Source: Paracoccaceae bacterium
GTDB lineage: Bacteria > Pseudomonadota > Alphaproteobacteria > Rhodobacterales > Rhodobacteraceae
DNA length: 64,000 bases
Assembly: GCA_022448245.1 (NCBI GenBank)
Contig: JAKVCO010000008.1
Location: 62,001 to 126,000, forward strand
Reading direction: 5' to 3'
How positions within the stretch are numbered: the first letter of the stretch is position 1; every line of letters begins with the position of its first letter. Of this stretch, positions 44,621 through 53,539 are shown one piece after another. A model generated the notes under the pieces. The model saw nothing but the letters and a program-made list of their open reading frames with translations, ran no database searches and was not told the origin of the DNA. Made by a program: the position numbers and the translations under genes.

Positions 44621-45457
44621 ATGCGCCACTCACTGCCTCTTGCGCCGCAATTCTATGTGACGGCTCCTCAACCCTGCCCTTACCTTGAGGGTCGGATGGA
44701 GAGGAAATTGTTCACTGCGCTGCAGGGGGACACAGCTGAGACGCTGAACGATAGCCTCTCAAAACAAGGGTTTCGCCGCTCGCAGAACGTGCTTTACCGG
44801 CCGTCTTGCGCGGATTGTGCGGCCTGCCTGTCGGCGCGGATCAACGTCGCAAACTTCATCCCGACGAAGAGCCAGAAGCGCGTGATGAAGCGCAACGGGC
44901 ACCTCAAGCGTCGCGCGACTGCCCCTTGGGCAACCGAAGAACAATTCGATCTTTTCCGCCGCTATCTCGATTCGCGTCATGCCGATGGCGGCATGGCGGA
45001 CATGGATATCTTCGAATTCGCGGCCATGATCGAGGAAACGCCAATCCGGTCCCGTGTGGTGGAATACCACGATGCAAACGAGGGCGGAGGCGAAGATCTG
45101 ACGGCGGTATGCCTCACAGACGTGCTCGATGACGGCGTGTCGATGGTCTACTCCTTCTACGACCCAACGCTCGAGCGTCAGTCCGTGGGAACGCATATCA
45201 TCCTCGATCACATCGAGATCGCGCGCGAGGCGGGCCTGCCCTACGTCTACCTGGGCTACTGGGTGCCGGGCTCTGACAAGATGGGCTACAAGGCGCGCTT
45301 CTCGGGCCTTGAGGTCTATCGGGGCGGCGACTGGCAAACGTTGCGCGACACAGAAGAATACGCCGCGGATGTCGATCCACTGGCTGTCGAGCCAATTGCC
45401 GAGCAAGTAGCGCAGATCAGCTTGCCCGACGTCCGCGCGACCACGCGCATCAAGTAA
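44621..45457 (+). CDS. bpt: Aspartate/glutamate leucyltransferase (arginyltransferase family)
   Basis: A 278-residue protein that transfers Leu (bacterial Bpt) to N-terminal Asp/Glu of proteins for ClpAP-dependent N-end-rule decay. The N-terminal Cys motif is '[18 protein letters not shown]', followed by '[27 protein letters not shown]', '[42 protein letters not shown]' and '[13 protein letters not shown]', all diagnostic of the ATE/Bpt family. The VOC gene follows after one base. Confidence 0.94.
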   Translation: MRHSLPLAPQFYVTAPQPCPYLEGRMERKLFTALQGDTAETLNDSLSKQGFRRSQNVLYRPSCADCAACLSARINVANFIPTKSQKRVMKRNGHLKRRATAPWATEEQFDLFRRYLDSRHADGGMADMDIFEFAAMIEETPIRSRVVEYHDANEGGGEDLTAVCLTDVLDDGVSMVYSFYDPTLERQSVGTHIILDHIEIAREAGLPYVYLGYWVPGSDKMGYKARFSGLEVYRGGDWQTLRDTEEYAADVDPLAVEPIAEQVAQISLPDVRATTRIK

Positions 45458-45458
45458 G

Positions 45459-45845
45459 GTGACGACCCGGCTCCATGCCATCACCATCGTTGTGCCCGAC
45501 TATGACGCGGGGATCGCATTCTATGCGGGCAACATGGAATTTGCTGTCACGGCAGACCACGATCTGGGCGGCGGCAAACGTTGGGTCCTCGTTCAGCCAC
45601 CGGGCGGTGGCGCGCAGCTCCTCCTCGCGAAGGCCTCAGGTGCCGAACAGGAGGCCGCCATCGGCAACCAAACAGGCGGGCGCGTGGGCTTCTTCCTCTA
45701 CAGCGATGATTTCGATGCCGACCACGCCGCCATGGTCGCCGCAGGCGTGACCTTCGAAGAAGAGCCGCGCACGGAGAGCTATGGCAAAGTCGCCGTCTGG
45801 CGTGATCCCTTCGGCAACCGCTGGGACCTCCTGCAGCTCTTCTGA
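45459..45845 (+). CDS. VOC family (glyoxalase/dioxygenase-fold) protein
   Basis: A 128-residue protein starting at GTG 45459, immediately after the bpt stop. It has the paired beta-alpha-beta modules of the vicinal oxygen chelate fold: 'RLHAITIVVPDYDAGIAFYAGNMEFAV' and 'VGFFLYSDDFDADHAAMVAAGVTFEEEPR', ending 'YGKVAVWRDPFGNRWDLLQ'. Metal ligands and substrate cannot be settled. Confidence 0.85.
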   Translation: MTTRLHAITIVVPDYDAGIAFYAGNMEFAVTADHDLGGGKRWVLVQPPGGGAQLLLAKASGAEQEAAIGNQTGGRVGFFLYSDDFDADHAAMVAAGVTFEEEPRTESYGKVAVWRDPFGNRWDLLQLF

Positions 45846-45848
45846 ACG

Positions 45849-45873
45849 AAAACCGGCCCCTCGAGGGGGCCGG
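45849..45873 (-). terminator. Terminator of the TRAP transporter operon
   Basis: On the minus strand an 8-bp GGCCCC-type stem (CCGGCCCC at 45853-45860 with GGGGCCGG at 45866-45873) is followed by TTTT. It lies between the convergent VOC and TRAP genes and fits minus-strand transcripts best. Confidence 0.7.
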
Positions 45874-45899
45874 CTTCAATGTCTGCAATGTTGCGGGGC

Positions 45900-48269
45900 T
45901 TATCTGCCGATCAGATCCGGCACGATGGTCACGATGCCCGGCACGAAGGCCAGAAGCGCCAGACCAACCACCTGAATGATCACGAATGGAATGATCCCGC
46001 GATAGATGTGGCCTGTCGTGACCTCCTTTGGTGCCACGCCGCGCAGGTAAAAGAGCGCGAAGCCAAACGGCGGTGTGAGGAACGAGGTTTGCAGGTTCAC
46101 CGCGATCATGATCGTCACCCACTTCGGATCGAGCGATCCGCCGTAGATCACGGGGCCCACGATCGGCACCACAATGTAGATGATCTCCAGGAAGTCGAGG
46201 ACGAAGCCCAAGACGAACATGATCAGCATCACGATGAGGAACACGCGCCATTCCTGGTCAAAGCTGCGCAAGTAATCCTGAATGTAGTGCTCACCGCCGA
46301 AGGAGATCACCACGAGGTTCAGAAGCTGCGAGGCGATGAGGATGGTGAAGACCATACTCGTAACTTTCGCCGTCTCTCGCACAACAGGGCTAAGCACCCC
46401 GCCGGAAAAAAGCACCCAGCACGCATAGAGCAGACCGAACATGGAGAAGAGATACGTCGCCTGTGCAAAGACATAGGCGATGCGGTTTTCCACGAGGACC
46501 AGTTCCTGCCCAAGCCGCAGATCGAAGTTCACGCCGATGAGCAGCATGATCACAAGCGAGAAGGACGCGCCAAGGATTATCTTGGGGCTCTGATGGTTGT
46601 CGTTCAGCTTGCGGTAAGCCGCGAGCATGATGGCCCCTGCAGCACCCAGTGCCGCGGCGGGCGTTGGGTTGGTGATGCCGCCGAGGATGGAGCCCAGCAC
46701 CGCCACGATCAGAACGAGCGGCGGGAAGACCACGCGAATGAGCTCGTTCTCTGCCAGTCGCATCACCCCTTCCCGCGCGCCATAGAGTGCCAGGAGCAAC
46801 GGGATGGCGAGGATTACAAGGCGAGGACCGGCAGTCATATCAGCGGGCATCAAAACGGCATCCACGATAAATGCCAGCGCCACACCGCCAAGGCCAATAG
46901 CCAGCGGCGTGAAGTCCTTCGAGGGTGCAACACCGCGTGCCGTCGTCAGGATTAGGCCTAGGAGCACAAGAGCCGTGGCCAGACCGCCGCCGATTGGGGC
47001 GGCGTTGGCGATCTTGAGCTCACGCGCTTCAACCAGCTCTTCCGCTGTCAATTCGCGGCTGTCTTGGATCCCGCCGGCGTCGTCAATGGCCGCCTGCTCG
47101 GCGACCGCCGTGTCCCAGGCCTCTTGACCGTGCAGCTCAATCATCGCGGCCTGACAAGCGTCCGAGACATTCGTGCGCAGCGATGCGCCTTCTTGCAGCT
47201 CGGTGCGCGAGGAGACGGTAATGTCTTGGCTCCCGATGACCCCAATCTGTCCGAGCACCACGAGACCACCGATCAAAGCGATAGGCGCGGCAAGGAACCA
47301 GGAGAGCTTTTCGTTGCGCGTCGTCACCTCGCCACTGCCACCACCCATCTGTACGGCAGGGGCCTTGGAGGGGTTCAAGAGTGCGTAAACGAACGCATAG
47401 CCCGCGTAGAGACCCGCAAGTAGGATGCCTGGCAGAAGTGCCGCCTGGAAAAGCGTACCCACAGAGACAACCGCCGGTTCGCCCAGATAGGTAAGCGCGT
47501 CGGTGCAGCCCATAGACTGCGCACGGTCTTCCTGCGCGCGGCTGTAGAGGTCACCCGCGAGCGTGCCGAGAAGAACGATCACAATTGAGGGCGGGATGAT
47601 CTGCCCCAGCGTACCGGAGGCCGCGATGACACCCGTGGAGAGCTGAGGAGAGTAGCCGTTACGAAGCATCGTCGGCAGCGACAGGAGGCCCATGGTCACA
47701 ACTGTCGCACCCACGATCCCGGTGGATGCCGCAAGAAACGCACCCACAACCACAACCGACACGGCGAGACCGCCCGGAAGCGGGCCAAAGACCTTCGCCA
47801 TCGTGGTCAGCAGGTCGTTCGCGATCTTCGAACGCTCAAGCGTGATGCCCATAAGAACAAACATCAGAACCGCGAGTAGCGTCTCGATCGACTGGCCCGC
47901 GAGCACGCGCTCGTTGATCCGGTTCACGAGGAACGACACGTTGCGATCAAGCGCAGTTTCCCAGCCGGAGACGAACACAGGCTCTGCGATCCGCGGCAAT
48001 TCCGGGTATCGGAAGACAGATATGCTTTCCCGCGCGATGCCATCGTTGACGAGGGCGAAATACTCCGTCGTCGTCTTGTCGATGGCTTGGTGCACGAGAA
48101 GGCGCGATCCGTCTTCATACACAATGCTGTCGAGCACAGCGATGATCCCGAATGAGATCACGGCAGAGCCCGCGATGGCAAAGGCCACCGGGAAGCCCGA
48201 AAGGATCGCTCCGAAGAGCGTCAGGAATACGATGAGAAGGCCGACCTCGACGCCGTCTAGTCCAAACAT
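45900..48269 (-). CDS. TRAP transporter large permease (DctM), enlarged form
   Basis: A 789-residue membrane protein, much longer than the usual 430 residues of DctM. Core helices are recognisable: 'VEVGLLIVFLTLFGAILSGFPVAFAIAGSAV', 'LMFVLMGITLERSKIANDLLTTMAKVFGPLPGGLAVSVVVVGAFLAASTGIVGATVVTMGLLSLPTML' and 'LGQIIPPSIVIVLLGTLAGDL'. The C-terminus has 'VPIVGPVIYGGSLDPKWVTIMIAVNLQTSFLTPPFGFALFYLRGVAP'. Extra soluble stretches sit after helix 2 (about 90 residues) and in the middle ('LRTNVSDACQAAMIELHGQ'), giving a large TakM-like subfamily form. It is downstream of the small subunit by 12 bases. Confidence 0.9.
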   Translation of the reverse strand: MFGLDGVEVGLLIVFLTLFGAILSGFPVAFAIAGSAVISFGIIAVLDSIVYEDGSRLLVHQAIDKTTTEYFALVNDGIARESISVFRYPELPRIAEPVFVSGWETALDRNVSFLVNRINERVLAGQSIETLLAVLMFVLMGITLERSKIANDLLTTMAKVFGPLPGGLAVSVVVVGAFLAASTGIVGATVVTMGLLSLPTMLRNGYSPQLSTGVIAASGTLGQIIPPSIVIVLLGTLAGDLYSRAQEDRAQSMGCTDALTYLGEPAVVSVGTLFQAALLPGILLAGLYAGYAFVYALLNPSKAPAVQMGGGSGEVTTRNEKLSWFLAAPIALIGGLVVLGQIGVIGSQDITVSSRTELQEGASLRTNVSDACQAAMIELHGQEAWDTAVAEQAAIDDAGGIQDSRELTAEELVEARELKIANAAPIGGGLATALVLLGLILTTARGVAPSKDFTPLAIGLGGVALAFIVDAVLMPADMTAGPRLVILAIPLLLALYGAREGVMRLAENELIRVVFPPLVLIVAVLGSILGGITNPTPAAALGAAGAIMLAAYRKLNDNHQSPKIILGASFSLVIMLLIGVNFDLRLGQELVLVENRIAYVFAQATYLFSMFGLLYACWVLFSGGVLSPVVRETAKVTSMVFTILIASQLLNLVVISFGGEHYIQDYLRSFDQEWRVFLIVMLIMFVLGFVLDFLEIIYIVVPIVGPVIYGGSLDPKWVTIMIAVNLQTSFLTPPFGFALFYLRGVAPKEVTTGHIYRGIIPFVIIQVVGLALLAFVPGIVTIVPDLIGR

Positions 48270-48281
48270 TTGCCCTGCCCC

Positions 48282-49175
48282 TTAGTGAATTTCTGCGGCG
48301 AGCTCGGCTTCTTCGTCGCCAAGCTTGTCTTTGTCGAGATATTTGCCTTCGCTCTCTTCGCCCTCTTTGAACTCGAGGTAAGAGCGATAGAAGAACGCAA
48401 CCGCCTGCAGGAAGATCATGCCGATGAGCACGACAAGCAGGACTTTGAAGAGGAAGTAGGCGTTAAAGCCGTTGGGACTGAAGCCGATCGTCTCCACGTT
48501 CCATTTGAAGGCGCGGGATTTGGCATCAACGAGCCGCTGGAGCGTATCGGAGGCCGACACCTTGGGCGTCACCAGGTGGCGCCACATGAAGTACCACGAA
48601 TACATCCAGGCGAGTACCGCGAACGGGATCATAAGGAACAGCGACCCAAACATGTCGATGATGCGCTTGGTGCGGTAGCTCACCGCCGAATAGACGAGGT
48701 CAACGCGCACATGGCCGCCCTGAACGAATGTGTAGGTGCAACACAGGCATACGATGATGGCGTTAAAGAGTTTAAGTTCCTCAGCGTACCAGCTGATATC
48801 CTTGGAAAAAGCGACGCCAGCGCCGAAGGTGATCTGCGCCTCAAGAAAGATCCGTTGGATCACCACGATGACCACCTGTTGTAGCACCATCAGCAAGCCT
48901 GCCCAGGCTGCGAAGCGGCCCACGGTGTTGGCAATGCCCTCGGCGCCACGGACGAAGGCCCACATGAAACTGTTCTTCCAAAGGCCAATGGCCGTCACGA
49001 TCAGGAAGACCGCCAAAACGGCAAAGAAAAACTCTTGGGACCCACCATAGTAGATAAAGCGCATGACAGCTTTGGGATCGCCCCAGTTCAGCCAGGTCAT
49101 CGGGTGGGTTATGGCGTAAAGAAGGTTGTAGAACCCCATGCCGAGGTTCGTGATGAACCAGCTGAGTGCTTCCAT
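48282..49175 (-). CDS. TRAP transporter small permease (DctQ)
   Basis: A 297-residue protein from ATG 49175, which follows a GGGGGA ribosome site; the track start is 24 bases earlier. It has more than four hydrophobic helices, including 'FFFAVLAVFLIVTAIGLW', 'FAAWAGLLMVLQQVVIVVIQRIF' and the DctQ core 'LFNAIIVCLCCTYTFVQGGHVRVDLVYSAVSYRTKRIIDMFGSLFLMIPFAVLAWMYSW'. It is longer than normal DctQ (about 170), matching the oversized large subunit. It pairs with DctM and the binding protein of this operon. Confidence 0.88.
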   Translation of the reverse strand: MEALSWFITNLGMGFYNLLYAITHPMTWLNWGDPKAVMRFIYYGGSQEFFFAVLAVFLIVTAIGLWKNSFMWAFVRGAEGIANTVGRFAAWAGLLMVLQQVVIVVIQRIFLEAQITFGAGVAFSKDISWYAEELKLFNAIIVCLCCTYTFVQGGHVRVDLVYSAVSYRTKRIIDMFGSLFLMIPFAVLAWMYSWYFMWRHLVTPKVSASDTLQRLVDAKSRAFKWNVETIGFSPNGFNAYFLFKVLLVVLIGMIFLQAVAFFYRSYLEFKEGEESEGKYLDKDKLGDEEAELAAEIH

Positions 49176-49281
49176 TTTTGTATTCCCCCTGCCGACCATT
49201 AATGAGGAAGGTGGCCGGTCTTTGAGCTTTTGCGGAAGGCCCCAAGGCGCGAGACTTGCGGAAAGGCTCAGACGTTATGGT

Positions 49282-49310
49282 GGTCCCGGGCAGCAGCGCA
49301 GCCCGGGACC
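49282..49310 (-). other. Intercistronic hairpin between TRAP binding-protein and permease genes
   Basis: GGTCCCGGGC and GCCCGGGACC form a perfect 10-bp stem with a 9-base loop in the 144-base gap. There is no T-run on the minus strand. Such hairpins often protect the abundant binding-protein mRNA and reduce permease expression. Confidence 0.6.
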
Positions 49311-49319
49311 GAAGGTCGA

Positions 49320-50402
49320 TTACAGGTTTGCCAGCACGCGGTTACGCTGTGCAACGAACTCGCCGTCGGACTTGAGGATCCAGTCGGAGCTCTTTGCGAG
49401 CGATGCGTCGAAGGAGTTGCGGATCTTGGCATAGAGCTCGTCGCCCATGTTCTCGTCCAGAACTTCCTTGGAAGCCGCACCGAATGCGTCCCAAACGTCG
49501 TCGCCAAACTGCAGCGTCTGCACGCCCTGCGCCTGCAGGCGAGCCAGTGCGCCACCGTTGTTGGCGAGGGTGTTGGACAGCTGCCAATGCGTCGTCGCTT
49601 TGGTTGCGTTGTCGATGATTGCCTGGTGCTTCGGCTCGAGGCTTTCCCACACGTCGAGGTTCATGCCGCAAGCAAGACCGGAGCCCGGCTCGTGGAAACC
49701 AGCGGTGTAGTAGACTTTCGCAACTTCCTGGAAGCCGGCGCGCTCGTCTGCGAACGGGCCAACCCACTCGAGGCCGTCGAGGGCACCGGAAGACAGAGCC
49801 TGGTACAGTTCGCCGCCCGGGATGTTCTGGACGGAGACGCCGAGCTTGCCGAGAACCTGGCCGCCGAGGCCTGGCATACGGAAGCGGAGACCTGCGAGGT
49901 CTTCTGCGGAGTTGATCTCCTTGCGGAACCAGCCACCGGACTGGGAACCGGAGTTGCCCGCGAGGAAGGACTTGAGGCCAAAGATGGAACCCAGCTCGTC
50001 GTGCAGCTCCTGGCCGCCGTCGTTGTAGTACCAGTTGGTCAGTTCCTGCGCGGTCGCGCCGAAAGGCACGGCCGTGAAGAACGCGTAGCCTGGGTGCTGA
50101 CCGATGAAGTAGTAGTCAGCGGAGTGATACAGGTCTGCCTGGCCCGAGGACACAGCGTCAAAGACCTCGAATGCGCCGACGAGTTCGCCCGGAGCTTTCT
50201 TTTCGATCACCAGCTCGCCGCCAGACATCGCGTTGACGGCTTCGTTGAAGTAGGTTGCGGCATCATCCAGCACCGCGAAGCCGCGGGGCCAGGACGTCAC
50301 CATCGTCAGCGTGCGGGCGTGACCGCCAGCAATAGCCGGAGCCGCCAGGGCTGCGGTTGCGCCACCGAGGGCAGACGTTTTGAGAAATGAACGACGATCC
50401 AT
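49320..50402 (-). CDS. TRAP transporter substrate-binding protein (TakP-like)
   Basis: A 360-residue periplasmic protein from ATG 50402, which follows AGGAA; the track start lies upstream of that site. The N-terminus 'MDRRSFLKTSALGGATAALAAPAIA' is a Tat signal with twin Arg. Mature marks are 'TLTMVTSWPRGFAVLDDAATYFNEAVNAMSGGELVIEKKAPGELVGAFEVFDAVSSG' and 'YHSADYYFIGQHPGYAFFTAVPFG'. This resembles TakP-type DctP proteins that bind 2-oxo acids or related carboxylates; the exact ligand is inferred. It heads the three-gene transporter operon and is divergent from the kinase. Confidence 0.9.
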   Translation of the reverse strand: MDRRSFLKTSALGGATAALAAPAIAGGHARTLTMVTSWPRGFAVLDDAATYFNEAVNAMSGGELVIEKKAPGELVGAFEVFDAVSSGQADLYHSADYYFIGQHPGYAFFTAVPFGATAQELTNWYYNDGGQELHDELGSIFGLKSFLAGNSGSQSGGWFRKEINSAEDLAGLRFRMPGLGGQVLGKLGVSVQNIPGGELYQALSSGALDGLEWVGPFADERAGFQEVAKVYYTAGFHEPGSGLACGMNLDVWESLEPKHQAIIDNATKATTHWQLSNTLANNGGALARLQAQGVQTLQFGDDVWDAFGAASKEVLDENMGDELYAKIRNSFDASLAKSSDWILKSDGEFVAQRNRVLANL

Positions 50403-50511
50403 AGAGTTCCTCCCGTAGAAACCACGCGCGGTCATAGGCGACCCGCCCGCAGCCGATCGTTGCAAGTGGTTCGACCCTAGCGATGTGCCGTTGCGTCACA
50501 ATACCCATCAC

Positions 50512-50528
50512 TACGTAGATACGTCGTA
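50512..50528. promoter_or_regulatory. Imperfect inverted repeat between TRAP and kinase genes
   Basis: TACGTAGATACGTCGTA lies in the divergent intergenic region. Its TACG...CGTA ends are symmetric. It is a candidate site for the adjacent NarL-type response regulator, but the match to any known consensus is not established. Confidence 0.3.
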
Positions 50529-50617
50529 AAACCCGCCAAAAAGCGTCGAGCTTGGGTTGAATTTTCGTGGATTACCCGCCGATTGCGCCGCAGCGCGCCT
50601 TCGGGCAAATATATGAA

Positions 50618-52030
50618 ATGGCGTCCACGCAGGGGATATTTAGGCTCTCTTACGCTCAGAAATTGGTATTTCTGGCAGCTGCCCCGCTCGTTCTGGCGGT
50701 GGCGCTGATGGGCGTGATCGTGACCGATCAATCCCGCCAGCTCGCCGAGCGCGAGATCGCAGCGCTCGAAGAGGAGCTTCTCGCCGCCAAGCAGGCGGAG
50801 CTGCAGAACTATGTCACGCTGGCGCGGAACTCCTTCTTTTGGACCTACGGCAACCGGGCACCTGATGACCAAGAAGCCAAGGACCGTGTCACGCAGATCC
50901 TCTCCGCGATGATCTACGGGGATGAAGGGTTCTATTTCGTCTATGACTACGACGGCACGATGATCGTCTCCCCCCGGCAGACCGATCTGATTGGCCACAA
51001 CCTCAGCGGCCAGACCGACAGTGCGGGCACGCCGATCACCGACCTTCTCATTGATGTGGGCCGAACCGGTGCGGGCTATCACACCTTCCTTTGGCCCAAG
51101 CCCTCCACCGGCGAAGAGGCCGAGATGATCGCCTACGTCACGGCCCTGCCCTCGTGGCAATGGGTCATGGGCACGGGCATCTTCATCGATGATGTGCTCG
51201 AAACGGTGGCTGCCGCGCGTGCGGATATGGAGCAGCGGATTGACCGCACCTTCCTTCAGATCGGCGGCATCACGGCCTTGGCGCTGCTCCTCGTATTCCT
51301 CAGCGGCCTCTACATTACCATTCGCGAACGCCGCAAAGCGGATGTGAAGCTCAAAGACCTCACCCAGCGCATCTTTGACACGCAGGAAGAGGAACGTGGC
51401 CGCGTGGCGCGCGAGCTTCATGACGGGATCAGCCAGATCCTCGTGTCGGTGCGATATACGCTAGAAGCGGCGCGCAAACGCCTTGAACGCGGGGATGCCC
51501 GCGCCTCACAAAACATCGACAGCGGGATTGATGCCCTTGGCGGAGCGATCCAAGAGGTCCGGCGCATCAGCCGCGACCTGCGCCCAGGCGTGCTGGATGA
51601 TCTGGGACTTGGTCCCGCGCTGAAAGCGCTCATCGAGGACTTTGGCCAGCGCAACAACATCGCCACCGAATTCTCCACCGTCGTCTTCCGCAACCGGCTC
51701 GACGAGGAATCCAAGATCGCCCTATACCGCGTGGCTCAAGAGGCGCTGACGAATGTCGAACGGCATGCCGGCGCCTCGCAAGTGACCCTATCGCTTGAAG
51801 GCAACCGCCGGGGCGCCAAGATGTGCATCGCCGATGATGGCCGTGGGCTGACCGACCAGCGCAACGGCGATCCGCGTGCTGGCCTCGGGCTACGCAACAT
51901 GCAAGAGCGCGTTGAGAAGCTAAATGGGACCCTGCGCGTCCTCAGTTCCCGCAAGGGGACAGTTATCGAAGCGCAGGTACCACTGAGCCATATGTTGCGG
52001 CCAGCGGCACCAAAGGAGGGAGCAGCATGA
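50618..52030 (+). CDS. Cache-domain sensor histidine kinase (HisKA_3 type)
   Basis: About 470 residues from the ATG at 50618; a GTG at 50567 in the track is possible, and neither has a good ribosome site. Membrane helix 1 is 'LVFLAAAPLVLAVALMGVIV'. A single-Cache periplasmic domain follows, with 'DEGFYFVYDYDGTMIVSPRQTDLIGHNL' and 'WVMGTGIFIDDV'. Helix 2 is 'IGGITALALLLVFLSGLYIT'. The cytoplasmic kinase has the phospho-His in 'RGRVARELHDGISQILVSV', the N-box 'ALTNVERHAGASQ' and the G boxes 'IADDGRGL' and 'GLGLRNMQERVE'. This is a NarX/UhpB-like kinase. Cache domains commonly bind small carboxylates, which suits control of the divergent TRAP transporter. Confidence 0.9.
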   Translation: MASTQGIFRLSYAQKLVFLAAAPLVLAVALMGVIVTDQSRQLAEREIAALEEELLAAKQAELQNYVTLARNSFFWTYGNRAPDDQEAKDRVTQILSAMIYGDEGFYFVYDYDGTMIVSPRQTDLIGHNLSGQTDSAGTPITDLLIDVGRTGAGYHTFLWPKPSTGEEAEMIAYVTALPSWQWVMGTGIFIDDVLETVAAARADMEQRIDRTFLQIGGITALALLLVFLSGLYITIRERRKADVKLKDLTQRIFDTQEEERGRVARELHDGISQILVSVRYTLEAARKRLERGDARASQNIDSGIDALGGAIQEVRRISRDLRPGVLDDLGLGPALKALIEDFGQRNNIATEFSTVVFRNRLDEESKIALYRVAQEALTNVERHAGASQVTLSLEGNRRGAKMCIADDGRGLTDQRNGDPRAGLGLRNMQERVEKLNGTLRVLSSRKGTVIEAQVPLSHMLRPAAPKEGAA

Positions 52031-52659
52031 ATATTCGCGTCTTGATCGTTGATGATCACCCGATGGTCGCCGAAGGCATCGAAGCCATCCTTGAAAGCTA
52101 TGACGACCTCGAAATTGTGGGCGTGCTCGGTACCGGTCGGGAAGCCGTGGACCAACTGGGCGCCCTCGCCCCGGATGTGATCCTGATGGACCTCAACATG
52201 CCCGATCTGAGCGGGCTCGCGGCCACCGAGATGATCCTCGAAAGTCGCCCCGATACCCGCATCCTGATCCTTTCTATGCACGACAGCCCCGAATATATCT
52301 CGACAGCGATGAACCACGGCGCGCGGGGATATGTCCTCAAAGACGTCCCAACCGACGAGATCAAGCGGGCCATCGATGCGGTTATGGGTGGTGAGACTTA
52401 TCTGTGCACCGGAGCCGAAGGCGCAATGGAGCCGAAGACGACGGACGGGCGCGAACCGCTAACCTCCCGCGAGCAGACAATCCTCTTGGAGCTCGCACAG
52501 GGAAAATCGAACAAAGGCGTCGCAAACACGCTGGGGATTTCAGTCAGGACAGTCGAAACCCATCGCAAGAACATCAAGCGCAAGCTCGGCATCTCCTCCA
52601 CAGCGGGGCTGACGCGCTACGCGATGGAACATGGCGTTTTGCAAGGAACTGGCCGCTAA
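52027..52659 (+). CDS. NarL/LuxR-type response regulator
   Basis: A 210-residue regulator. The receiver has 'VLIVDDHPMVAEGI', the phospho-Asp in 'PDVILMDLNMPDLSGL' and the Lys in 'GYVLKDVPTDEI'. The LuxR-type HTH is 'PLTSREQTILLELAQGKSNKGVANTLGISVRTVETHRKNIKRKLGI'. Its ATG overlaps the kinase stop by 4 bases, so the two are coupled. The likely target is the adjacent TRAP operon promoter. Confidence 0.95.
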   Translation: MNIRVLIVDDHPMVAEGIEAILESYDDLEIVGVLGTGREAVDQLGALAPDVILMDLNMPDLSGLAATEMILESRPDTRILILSMHDSPEYISTAMNHGARGYVLKDVPTDEIKRAIDAVMGGETYLCTGAEGAMEPKTTDGREPLTSREQTILLELAQGKSNKGVANTLGISVRTVETHRKNIKRKLGISSTAGLTRYAMEHGVLQGTGR

Positions 52660-52738
52660 CGGGCCATACTCTCGCCAAGGTTGCATTGCATTCCTCGCAG
52701 GCGACCGGGCCAATATGCCCGCAGGCAAGGGTAAGATT

Positions 52739-53539
52739 ATGTCAGCGTATCAAAAGCGGACAAACGCAAAATTGATCGGTCTTTTGGGTGGTCTTATATT
52801 GGCCGCAGCGGGTGCCTTGTACCTGACGGGCGGGCTTGAGGCGTCGGTCACCGAAGGCAAAATCGCCGAGATCGAGGCTGCCGAAAACGCCAAAGCCACC
52901 CCTGTTGCCCAATCTGTTAAGGCCGCCACGGTGGAGCCCAAGCCATCTGCGGCCGCCAAACAAGGTGGCTTCCGCGAGACATATGCCGAGTACATGGCCG
53001 CAGGCAGCGGCGCGACCCTAGTGCCCGAACGCTTCAAGGGCCTCAGGCTCCCCGAAGGATGGCGCGTCGTCACCGACCGCAACTTCGGCATCGGCGTTGA
53101 TATTGAAGCCGGTGACTTTGGCGAGGCTGTGCGCCCGGTCAAAGGTCTGACGCTTGAAATCTCGTATAAGGAATTCGGGGCCAACGATGCCGCTCGTGAG
53201 CAAGTCTCACAATGGCTGAGCACGAAGACGCTTTGGTATGCCCACCGCGACACGCGCCCCACCGACGGATTTGCCCGCGCGCATTTCTTCGCGCCCACAG
53301 GGGCTGCTTTCGACGTGACGCTTGACGATGTCACGCCCGCAGGCCGTCCCGTGATGCTCGACGGCCGGCTTCTTTACTTTGATGCGAAGGATGTAGAGAT
53401 CTTTGAGGCCCGCCTGACCGAGAAAACCCAGCAAGGCTGGTCTTTCGTGGTCGATAGCACCGCTGGTGTCCTCACCGTGGAAGGTGCAGGCACAGCTGAC
53501 GAACTCCGCACCTTCCTGGCAGCGATACCTGCGCGTTAA
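52739..53539 (+). CDS. Membrane-anchored hypothetical protein
   Basis: 266 residues from the ATG at 52739 (MSAYQKRTNAKLIG), which is 79 bases after the response regulator. One N-terminal membrane helix ('LIGLLGGLILAAAGALYLTGGL') anchors an exported domain. Its sequence 'LVPERFKGLRLPEGWRVVTDRNFGIGVDIEAGDFGEAVRP', then 'WFSTKTLWYAH'-like text, suggests a compact fold. I do not recognise a family. The track start lies in the previous gene. Confidence 0.65.
   Translation: MSAYQKRTNAKLIGLLGGLILAAAGALYLTGGLEASVTEGKIAEIEAAENAKATPVAQSVKAATVEPKPSAAAKQGGFRETYAEYMAAGSGATLVPERFKGLRLPEGWRVVTDRNFGIGVDIEAGDFGEAVRPVKGLTLEISYKEFGANDAAREQVSQWLSTKTLWYAHRDTRPTDGFARAHFFAPTGAAFDVTLDDVTPAGRPVMLDGRLLYFDAKDVEIFEARLTEKTQQGWSFVVDSTAGVLTVEGAGTADELRTFLAAIPAR

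Noticed and set aside
45879-46955. 358-residue plus-strand ORF opposite the TRAP permease
   Set aside because: Extremely His/Glu/Asp-rich antisense of hydrophobic helices, a known artefact of GC-rich membrane protein genes.
49230-50390. 386-residue plus-strand ORF opposite the TRAP binding protein
   Set aside because: Antisense to a gene with a Tat signal and good ribosome site; no supporting motif.
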